A stretch of DNA of 32,090 nt from Bacteroides sp. (GTDB lineage: Bacteria; Bacteroidota; Bacteroidia; Bacteroidales; Muribaculaceae), in contig JAAVCX010000013.1 in assembly GCA_014802105.1 (NCBI GenBank), positions 1 to 32,090 of the forward strand, in the 5' to 3' direction. A model generated the notes under the pieces. It did not search any database and was not told the DNA's origin. It was given only the letters and a program-made list of their open reading frames with translations. Position numbers and translations under genes: made by a program. Shown one piece after another: positions 23,004 to 29,862 of the stretch (positions within the stretch are counted from its first letter, which is position 1; every line of letters begins with the position of its first letter).

Positions 23004-25223
23004 TCAGTATTTGAAGTCTATGCCGCTGCGGAGGTCGGTGGAGGAGGAGCCGATGAGGAGGCGGTATTTGCCGGGGTCGGCGCGCCAGGCAGAGGTGTCG
23101 GGGTCGTAGTAGCGGAGCATGTCGGGGGTGACTGTGAAGTGTACTACTTTGGTCTGGCCGGGTGCAAGAGAGATTTTTTCAAAGGCTTTGAGCTCTTTGG
23201 CGGGGCGTGTCAGGCGCGGAGAAAGCTCGCTGACGTAGAGCTGCACTGTCTCCTTGCCGGCTTGTTTACCCACGTTTGATACGGGGATGCTGAGGGTTAG
23301 CGATCCGTCGGGGCTGAGGGTGGGGGAGGAGAGGGTGGGTTTGCCATAGTCAAAGGTGGTGTAGCTCAGACCGTGACCGAAGGGGTAGAGGGCAGGAATC
23401 TTCTTGGTGTCGTGCCAGCGGTAGCCCACGAGGATGTCTTCGAGATACTCCTGACGTATCGAGTCGCCCGGATAGGAGATGGTGCCGAAGTGATGGGCTC
23501 CGTTGTCCTCGAGTTTCACAGGGATAGAGAAGGGGAGTTTGCCCGAGGGATTGACCTTGCCCGAGATCACCGAGGCGATGGATTTGCCCGCCATGGAGCC
23601 GAGATACCATCCCTGCACGATAGCGGGAACCTTTGAAGCCCAGGGCATCTCGACGGCGTTGCCGCTCAGCAGCACTACCACAAGATTGGGGTTGACCTCG
23701 GCCAGGTCGTCGATGAGGCGGGGCTGACCAAAGGGGAGGGCATACTCCTCGCGGTCGCCGTTCTCGCAGTCCTGTCCGTGGTTTTTGTTGAGTCCGCCGA
23801 CAAATATCACCAGGTCGGCCTCGCGGGCCATCTCCACAGCCCGCCGGCGCAGCGAGTCGGTCACGGCCGCACGTATTTTTTCTACTTTGCCATACATCGG
23901 TTTGCCCGATTTATAGCCCGGGGTATACTCTATCTTGTCGCCATAGAGGGCGCGCAGACCATCCAGAGGGGTGACTATGTCTTTGGGCTTAAGGTCTGAG
24001 GAACCGCCCCCCTCCATCAGGTTGCGTGTGGCGTTCTCGCCGACCACCAGAATACGGTCATACTTGGCGGCGTCGATGGGGAGCAGAGGGGTGGCTCCCT
24101 TCTTTTTCTTGCCCGGAGCATCGTTTTTGAGCAACACGACCGCCTCGTCGCCGATCGCCTCGGCTATCGCGTAATGTTCGGGCGAGGCTATCGATCCGTA
24201 GGGCTTGAGGCGACGGGCGGCTGTGCGGAAATTGAGGCGCAGCAGGCGTCTCACTTTGTCGTCGAGGCCCTCCATGGGCAGATCTCCTTTGAGCAGAAGC
24301 TCCTTGTAGGGGTTGGCGAGATAATATTGATCGGTGGTAAAGGCCGACTCGCTTGTCAGACCGTTGGTGTAGGTGCCCATCTCGAGATCAAGTCCGCAGA
24401 GGGCGGCCTCGCGGGTGTCGTGGGCGCCTCCCCAGTCGGTGATGACCACTCCGTCAAATCCCCATTCGTCTTTGAGTATCTTGTTTAGCAGCAGGTCGTT
24501 GTGGCAGGCATGCTGACCGCGCACCTTGTTATAGGAGCCCATGATCGACCACGCTCCACCCTCCTTGACGGCTTTCTCGAAGGCCGGGAGATAGATCTCG
24601 CGCAGGGCCCGGTCGCTGAGCTGCACGTCGATGTGGCCGCGCCAGACTTCCTGATTGTTGAGGGCATAGTGTTTCACACAGGCAGCCACGCCGTTGCGCT
24701 GCATGCCTCTGATATAGGGCACCACCATCTCGCCTGCCAGACAGGGATCCTCACCCATATACTCGAAGTTGCGTCCGTTGAGGGGTGTGCGATAGATATT
24801 GACACCCGGGCCGAGCATCACATCTTTCTCGCGGTAGAGGGCCTCCTCGGCCAGTGCCTGGCCATAGAGCTCGGAGAGGTCGCGGTTCCAGGTTGCTGCC
24901 AGGGCGGTGAGGGCGGGAAATGCGGCGATGGAGTCGTTGGTGCGCTTGGAGTAGCCCCAGTCGTTCCAGTTGATCTCGGCTCTGACGCCGTGAGGGCCGT
25001 CGCTCATCCAGAGGTCGGGTATGCCGAGGCGCGGCACACCGGCCGAGGCAAATTTACCCTCGGCGTGAAGCATGGCCACCTTCTCGTCGAGGGTCATGCG
25101 CGAGAGAGCGTCTTCGACCCGCTCCTCGAGGGGGCGCGATTCGTCTTGATAGATGGGTGTCTGGCCATGCAAGGCTGCGGCCGTCAGAACTATCGTGGCT
25201 GACAGCAGGATAGATCGGTTCAT
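23004..25223 (-). CDS. Glycoside hydrolase family 3 protein, probable beta-glucosidase
   Basis: A 739-residue exported enzyme with the signal peptide MNRSILLSATIVLTAAALHG. The GH3 N-terminal barrel (about 35-340) has SDGPHGVR, RNFEYMGEDP (151-160), the Lys-His pair VKHYALNNQE (183-192) and the nucleophile Asp263 in GVVITDWGG. The alpha/beta sandwich follows from about 355 (EAVVLLKND), with the likely acid/base Glu487 in CENGDREEYALP. A C-terminal fibronectin III-like domain spans about 650-735. It would release terminal beta-linked glucose from oligosaccharides, probably in the periplasm. It lies 69 bases downstream of the GH31 gene on the same strand; the two likely degrade the same glycan. 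Confidence 0.93.
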   Translation of the reverse strand: MNRSILLSATIVLTAAALHGQTPIYQDESRPLEERVEDALSRMTLDEKVAMLHAEGKFASAGVPRLGIPDLWMSDGPHGVRAEINWNDWGYSKRTNDSIAAFPALTALAATWNRDLSELYGQALAEEALYREKDVMLGPGVNIYRTPLNGRNFEYMGEDPCLAGEMVVPYIRGMQRNGVAACVKHYALNNQEVWRGHIDVQLSDRALREIYLPAFEKAVKEGGAWSIMGSYNKVRGQHACHNDLLLNKILKDEWGFDGVVITDWGGAHDTREAALCGLDLEMGTYTNGLTSESAFTTDQYYLANPYKELLLKGDLPMEGLDDKVRRLLRLNFRTAARRLKPYGSIASPEHYAIAEAIGDEAVVLLKNDAPGKKKKGATPLLPIDAAKYDRILVVGENATRNLMEGGGSSDLKPKDIVTPLDGLRALYGDKIEYTPGYKSGKPMYGKVEKIRAAVTDSLRRRAVEMAREADLVIFVGGLNKNHGQDCENGDREEYALPFGQPRLIDDLAEVNPNLVVVLLSGNAVEMPWASKVPAIVQGWYLGSMAGKSIASVISGKVNPSGKLPFSIPVKLEDNGAHHFGTISYPGDSIRQEYLEDILVGYRWHDTKKIPALYPFGHGLSYTTFDYGKPTLSSPTLSPDGSLTLSIPVSNVGKQAGKETVQLYVSELSPRLTRPAKELKAFEKISLAPGQTKVVHFTVTPDMLRYYDPDTSAWRADPGKYRLLIGSSSTDLRSGIDFKY

Positions 25224-25292
25224 TGGTCGGTTGAATGGGAAATGTGAGAGTGGTTTATGTGTGGTATAATATAGTAGGTCGGAGATCGGGAC

Positions 25293-28181
25293 TCAGAGCT
25301 TCACTTTTCTGGACGAGCCGTCATAGTCGACCATGACACCCTGTTGTCCGGGAGTGTAACCGCGGGGAGTGTCGCGCGAGACCTTGATGATGTTGAAGCG
25401 GCGCTTGGCCAGCATCCCCTGATACTCGCCACGGCGCTTGCCGATGGTCAGGGTGGAGGTTTTCTCGTCCCAACTGAGGGGGATGGTCGAGTAGAGGCCG
25501 CGCTCGTAGTTGTAGTTGGTCTCCTCGTCCTCATAGAGCGTGAAGCTGCCGTCGGCTCCGGCATAGACATAGAGGTCTATGAGCTCAGGCTGTTTCTCGG
25601 AGCTCCATTGCATCTCGGGCCCCATGGGCAGGATCGCACCCGAGCGGGCATAGAGAGGTATACGCTCGTAAGGCGCATCGACCTCGAGCGTGGCTCCGCC
25701 CCCGACGGCAGCGCCGGTATAGAAATCATACCACACCGCCCCCTCGGGGAAATAGACCTCTCGCGAAGTGGCTCCATATCTGTAGACGGGAGCTACCAGC
25801 AGGGCCGGGCCAAACATATACTCGTCGCCGATGTCGCGCGTGGCCTTGTCGGCGGTGAAGTCCATGACTATCGGGCGCATGATGGTGTAATCGTCGAAAT
25901 GCACCATTGCGGCGAGCGAATAGAGATAGGGCATCATGGCATAGCGCAACCGGGTGTAGTAGACCACCGAACGGTAGGCGGGATGCTCTTCGGGTGCTAT
26001 ATTGAATATCTCGCGATAGGGCCACTGGCCGTGGGCGCGATACAGAGGCGAGAAAGCGCCAAACTGATACCAGCGCGTGTTGAGCTCTCTCCATTCCTTC
26101 ATGTCGGGGGTCTCCTCGCCGGTCTTGGCAGCCTTCTTGGCGGCGGCGACATAGCGGTCTTCGACACAGAAACCGCCGATGTCCTGACTCCAGTAGGGCA
26201 CGCCCGAGGCCGCGAAGTTCAGTCCGGCCGAGATCTGGGCTTTCATGTCCTCCCAGCGCGTGGCTATGTCGCCGCTCCAGGTGGCGGTGGAGTAGCGTTG
26301 CTGACCGGCGAAGCCCGAGCGGGTCAGCAGAAACACTCGCTTGTTGTCGCCGGTGGCGCGCTGGCCGTCATAGATGGCCTCGGCGTTCATCAGGCCATAG
26401 GCATTGAAATATTTGGTCGAGGGGCCCAGGGCGGTGGGCGTGATGAGGTCTTTGCGATACTGTATGTCGGTGCAGTCGCGTATATTTGGCTCGGAGGCAT
26501 CCATCCACCAGGCGTCGATGCCCAGAGGATAGTAATGGTCTTGCATCTGATGCCAGAAGAGTTTGCGGGCCTCGGGATGATAGGCGTCATAGAACGAGCC
26601 CAGATAGCCGGGGCCTACCCAGTCGCGTATGCTGTCCTGCACGGGCAGGCGATACATCCACCCGTTGCGGTCAAACTCCTTGTAGTGGTCGGTGGTGACA
26701 TAAAACTTGGGCCACACCGAGATCATCACCCGTCCGTTGAGGGCATGGATCGAGTCGACCATCCCCTTGGGGTCGGGGAAGCGCTTGCGGTCAAACTCGT
26801 GGCTGCCCCATGAGTCCTGCTCCCAGTGGAGCCAGTCGATCACGATATTGTCGATCGGTATTTCGCGGCGCCGAAACTCGGCCAGGGTCGAGAGCACTTC
26901 TTTCTGAGTGTTGTATTTCTCGCGGCTCTGCCAGAAGCCCATCACCCATTTGGCCATAATCGGGGCTTTGCCGGTGAGTGTGCGGTAGCCGCTGATGACA
27001 TCGTCCATGTCGGAGCCATAGATGAAGTAATAGTCGATCTCGCTCTGCATCTCGCCCCACCAGCTCAGGTTCATCTCCTCCCGGTGAGAGCGGGGAGAGT
27101 AGGCCCTGAGGCCACAGTAGGCCACTGAGCCGTTGGGCACCCAGTCGATGCTCAGAGGCACTCGCTCGCCGGCTTTGAGCTCTACGGAAAATTTGTAGGC
27201 GTTGGGGTTCCAGGAGGTTCTCCAGCGTTGAGGCACCACCTCCTTGCCGCCGATATTGACGGTGATATAGCCCGAGTAATAGAGTATGAATTTATAAGTG
27301 CCCGTCTCAGGGGCTTCGATCTCACCCTCGTAGGCCACATGGCTGCCCGAGTAGTTGAACTCGCGCGGCAGATTGACCACATGGCTCAGATCGCCGCGTA
27401 TGAGGTGCTCGAAATAGATACTGTCTTCCCTCTGCACTATCTGAGGCTCTGAAGCCCCCTTGGGGGTGTAGCTGCCGGTGAGAGCTCCCTTCTTGCCCTC
27501 CTTGTCATAGAGACGGAACACTTTGCCCAGCTGGCTGTAGGGTTTGGGATTGCCCCAGCGACACAGCGAGTAGCTGTCCCAGAGGATGCCGTAGTTGCCG
27601 GTCGACACCACGAAGGGCACCGACACCTTGGTGTTGTACTGAAAGAGTTCTTCGTCCTTACCTTTATAGTTGAACTCGTCGCTCTGATGCTGACCGAGTC
27701 CATAAATCCCCTCCTCATCGTCTGGCGACTCGAAGACCTGGCGCACTGTGTAGCCTTTGGTTCCCTCTACCTCGATAGGGGTGAACTCGCGTCCCCCCTC
27801 GGCCTCCGAGAGCACGGGGCGCCCCTTGGAGTCGTAGAACTTCACGTCGCCCGTGGTCAGCGACACTGTGGCTCTGATCTGAGAAGTGACCACCGACACT
27901 GTCGAGTCGGTCTTCTCGGTCTTGAACTTGGGGGTGGCCTCCTGTTTCACTGTCACGAGGCTCTGCTCCTCAGGCCACTCCCGGTCGGGGGTAGCCTCCA
28001 CCCTGATGATTTTGTCGGTCACTACCGTCAGTCTCACTTGCCTGACTTCGCCGGGCTCCGGGTGCTCGAGGGTCACTGTGACCGAGCGGCCGCTGCGGCT
28101 GACGGCGGCTGAGACAGCCGGTGACGACATCAGGACGACAGCGAGTGTCAGCAACGAGGCTATGATATGAGGTGTTTTCAT
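25293..28181 (-). CDS. Glycoside hydrolase family 31 protein with PA14 insert, probable alpha-xylosidase
   Basis: A 962-residue exported enzyme. I choose ATG 28181 (MKTPHIIASLLTLAVVLMSS, a signal peptide) over an in-frame ATG at 28217, because a -7 promoter box lies at 28207-28214. Order: an N-terminal beta-sandwich (about 28-235); a PA14-like insert (about 240-365, with ETGTYKFILYYSGYITVNIGG); and the GH31 barrel with MGFWQSREKY, NIVIDWLHW (445-453), the nucleophile Asp561 in AWWMDASEP, and the likely acid/base Asp638 in TATWSGD. A PA14 insert and the WPKFY/GPGY barrel style recall xyloglucan alpha-xylosidases such as BoGH31A; alpha-glucosidase remains possible. The GH3 gene follows in the same direction. 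Confidence 0.92.
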   Translation of the reverse strand: MKTPHIIASLLTLAVVLMSSPAVSAAVSRSGRSVTVTLEHPEPGEVRQVRLTVVTDKIIRVEATPDREWPEEQSLVTVKQEATPKFKTEKTDSTVSVVTSQIRATVSLTTGDVKFYDSKGRPVLSEAEGGREFTPIEVEGTKGYTVRQVFESPDDEEGIYGLGQHQSDEFNYKGKDEELFQYNTKVSVPFVVSTGNYGILWDSYSLCRWGNPKPYSQLGKVFRLYDKEGKKGALTGSYTPKGASEPQIVQREDSIYFEHLIRGDLSHVVNLPREFNYSGSHVAYEGEIEAPETGTYKFILYYSGYITVNIGGKEVVPQRWRTSWNPNAYKFSVELKAGERVPLSIDWVPNGSVAYCGLRAYSPRSHREEMNLSWWGEMQSEIDYYFIYGSDMDDVISGYRTLTGKAPIMAKWVMGFWQSREKYNTQKEVLSTLAEFRRREIPIDNIVIDWLHWEQDSWGSHEFDRKRFPDPKGMVDSIHALNGRVMISVWPKFYVTTDHYKEFDRNGWMYRLPVQDSIRDWVGPGYLGSFYDAYHPEARKLFWHQMQDHYYPLGIDAWWMDASEPNIRDCTDIQYRKDLITPTALGPSTKYFNAYGLMNAEAIYDGQRATGDNKRVFLLTRSGFAGQQRYSTATWSGDIATRWEDMKAQISAGLNFAASGVPYWSQDIGGFCVEDRYVAAAKKAAKTGEETPDMKEWRELNTRWYQFGAFSPLYRAHGQWPYREIFNIAPEEHPAYRSVVYYTRLRYAMMPYLYSLAAMVHFDDYTIMRPIVMDFTADKATRDIGDEYMFGPALLVAPVYRYGATSREVYFPEGAVWYDFYTGAAVGGGATLEVDAPYERIPLYARSGAILPMGPEMQWSSEKQPELIDLYVYAGADGSFTLYEDEETNYNYERGLYSTIPLSWDEKTSTLTIGKRRGEYQGMLAKRRFNIIKVSRDTPRGYTPGQQGVMVDYDGSSRKVKL

Positions 28182-28206
28182 GGATAGGATAAAGGTTGGT
28201 TTCCTA

Positions 28207-28214
28207 CAAAAGTA
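28207..28214 (-). promoter_or_regulatory. -7 box of a GH31-GH3 promoter
   Basis: On the minus strand TACTTTTG (plus-strand CAAAAGTA) matches TAnnTTTG fully and lies 25 bases before the chosen GH31 start. No TTG is at the expected distance, which would fit a promoter needing an activator such as the neighbouring AraC protein (inference). Confidence 0.55.
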
Positions 28215-28280
28215 CAAATTATTCGGCTAACTGCATAGCACCACTGACGAGCTTAGGCCGAGAAGTAACATCTATCAGAC

Positions 28281-28871
28281 CTAACCGCCTCGTTCCGACG
28301 GGTCAGGGAGGGAATTGCGGTAGTCTGACGGCACCACTCCATACTCCTCCCTGAAATAGCGGCTGAAGATACGTGGAGAGTTGAACCCCACTTTCGAGGC
28401 CACTTCGCCGATGCCGAGCTCTCCCTGCGAGAGCAGTTCGGCCCCCTGTCTGAGTCTCAACACTCTGATAAACTCTATCGGGGTGCGCCCGGTGGCCGAG
28501 CTGATTTTCTTGTAGAGATACACCCGGCTAATGCCCAGGTGGGAGCTCAGTTGCTCCACCGAGAGGTCTGCGCGCCCCAGGTTGTCGCAGATATACGCGG
28601 TGGCCCGCTCCAGAAGCTGACGGTCGGGCCCCGGGAGAGCGGCGGGATCAGAGCCAAGATCTCCACATCGGGGAGCCGGCGTAGCCTCGTCCTTTTCGGG
28701 GAGCTCCCCGCCGGTGCTGATCTCGGCTTCAGGCGGTAGTGGATGAGTCTCGGCCGGCGTGGCGGGTCGTCTCAGACGCTTGACCCACCGTCCCGGCGCG
28801 TCGCCCAGCCGGATCCCGAGGACGACTCCGGCGACAAACGCTATGATTATCGGTAATATTATCTCAGTCAT
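28281..28871 (-). CDS. Membrane-anchored AraC-family transcriptional regulator
   Basis: A 196-residue protein starting at ATG 28871. One N-terminal membrane segment (about 3-20, IILPIIIAFVAGVVLGI) is followed by a basic stretch, a Pro/Glu-rich linker (about 36-82), and an AraC-type double helix-turn-helix domain (about 88-186, with LSVEQLSSHLGISRVYLYKK and GIGEVASKVGFNSPRIFSRY). The AraC domain resembles the C-terminal output domain of Bacteroides hybrid two-component systems, but here no sensor, kinase or receiver is present. The frame is open further upstream to 29207, but that extension runs through a terminator hairpin and lacks protein character. It sits directly upstream of GH31-GH3 and probably regulates them. 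Confidence 0.85.
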   Translation of the reverse strand: MTEIILPIIIAFVAGVVLGIRLGDAPGRWVKRLRRPATPAETHPLPPEAEISTGGELPEKDEATPAPRCGDLGSDPAALPGPDRQLLERATAYICDNLGRADLSVEQLSSHLGISRVYLYKKISSATGRTPIEFIRVLRLRQGAELLSQGELGIGEVASKVGFNSPRIFSRYFREEYGVVPSDYRNSLPDPSERGG

Positions 28872-28907
28872 AGAGAGTGCAAAATAAACAAAAAAGCAGC
28901 CTATATG

Positions 28908-28915
28908 CAAAAATA
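28908..28915 (-). promoter_or_regulatory. Possible -7 box for the AraC regulator
   Basis: On the minus strand TATTTTTG (plus-strand CAAAAATA) matches TAnnTTTG, 36 bases before the AraC start codon and just after the minus-strand terminator. A TTG lies only 15 bases upstream, so the spacing is poor. Confidence 0.35.
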
Positions 28916-28931
28916 GTCGGCATATAGACGC

Positions 28932-28971
28932 AAAAAAAGGCCCGGCGGGACGCTGATACCACTGCCGGGCC
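28932..28971 (-). terminator. Minus-strand terminator upstream of the AraC gene
   Basis: On the minus strand GGCCCGGC (plus-strand 28964-28971) pairs with GCCGGGCC (plus-strand 28939-28946), an eight-base-pair GC stem, followed by seven T (plus-strand A 28932-28938). It would stop transcripts coming from the structured region before the AraC gene. Confidence 0.85.
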
Positions 28972-29340
28972 ATAGGGTGTGTGTAGATGGAATAGGCAAC
29001 TTTTTGCCTTTCCGAGGTCTTTACGGCTAAAGACCTTAACTTATTCCGCCGTTCGGCGCTCTTCCGATCGTGTCGCCTCCACGCGGGGGAGGGGAGACAC
29101 TTCCGGCGTCGCGGCACTTCGCGAGGCGGGACGCGGCGGAGTCTCCGGTGGTGAACGGGGAGTTGCTCCGCATAGCCCTTGGAGACTCTGCTCACGTGGG
29201 CTACCATGTTTTGAAAGCCTACGGGGAACGTTCACCGGCTCTCACTCTTGAGAGCCCCGCTCCTTTCGTGCTTTCATCTATACTAACGCGCTCCCCCCTC
29301 GGATGGTTCCCGGCCGTGGCGTTAAAATCAGTTAACCCAT
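28932..29340 (-). ncRNA. Unidentified structured RNA candidate
   Basis: About 400 GC-rich bases without a credible protein, ending on the minus strand in a terminator (28932-28971). Paired elements (plus-strand positions): GGAATA 28989-28994 with TATTCC 29042-29047 enclosing two hairpins (28995-29008 and 29015-29036), a three-way junction; GGTGAACG 29150-29157 with CGTTCACC 29229-29236 enclosing TAGCCC 29173-29178 with GGGCTA 29198-29203; GGCTCTCA 29237-29244 with TGAGAGCC 29249-29256; GTTAA 29321-29325 with TTAAC 29332-29336. I checked by eye for RNase P RNA, tmRNA, SRP RNA and hammerhead core motifs and found none. The strand is inferred from the terminator; the 5' end is uncertain and no clear promoter was found. 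Confidence 0.5.
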
Positions 29341-29722
29341 TTCACACCTATATTATATAGCGCTCCATAGCAGCGGATGTCTCATATTCGGTATTTGTGT
29401 TTAGTATCCTTGTCAGGTTTGTCCATAAGGTGTGTGGTTAATGTTTGATGGTATTTATTGATTAATAGTGAATGTGTATAAGTAAAATTGTGCAATTTGA
29501 TTTTAAATATAATAATATATGGAGCTTTAGCGTTATAGGTTCACCCCCTTTTCAGGTGCGATCTCTGTCGATAGAAGTATTGCCGGCCCCCGAATGTGTA
29601 ATAAATACACCTTACATGGTAGCAAAATGTCAAATTTTTGCTCATTATTTGACTTCGGTTGCATATTTCTGTGACATTTGTGTTAAAATTGGAGGAAAAT
29701 CCAATTATTTTGTTTTTGTTTT
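29341..29722. other. AT-rich spacer upstream of the SusC-family gene
   Basis: I see no credible gene, repeat or RNA here. The base composition shifts sharply from the GC-rich structured region on its left to AT-rich sequence. Promoters for the structured RNA (minus) should lie in its left part if that RNA is real, but no TAnnTTTG match was found. Confidence 0.5.
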
Positions 29723-29753
29723 TTGTTTTTTACATTTATTATCATTTACTTTG
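29723..29753 (+). promoter_or_regulatory. Promoter of the SusC-family gene
   Basis: TTG at 29723-29725, a 20-base spacer, then TTACTTTG at 29746-29753, seven of eight matches to TAnnTTTG. The predicted transcript start near 29760 gives a leader of about 100 bases to the chosen start codon. Confidence 0.7.
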
Positions 29754-29862
29754 CAAAAGTTTCTTTGAAACTACATCTATGACTGATCTTGAAAAGAGTG
29801 AGGCCGTCATTTTCAATGACTTTTTAGTAACTACATATTTTAACCAATCAAAACCTGAAAAC

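Noticed and set aside
29048-29070. A stretch (around CGCTCTTCCGATC) identical to part of a common sequencing adapter
   Set aside because: Only 13 bases match exactly, and the sequence on both sides continues in paired helices (such as GTGTC with GACAC), so natural sequence is more likely than an adapter artefact; read support would settle it.
28872-29207. N-terminal extension of the AraC regulator
   Set aside because: It would run through the minus-strand terminator hairpin and the structured region; the ATG at 28871 opens a clean membrane helix.
29472-29768. A 98-codon plus-strand open frame before the SusC gene
   Set aside because: It overlaps the SusC promoter, is AT-rich spacer, and has no domain or signal features that convince.
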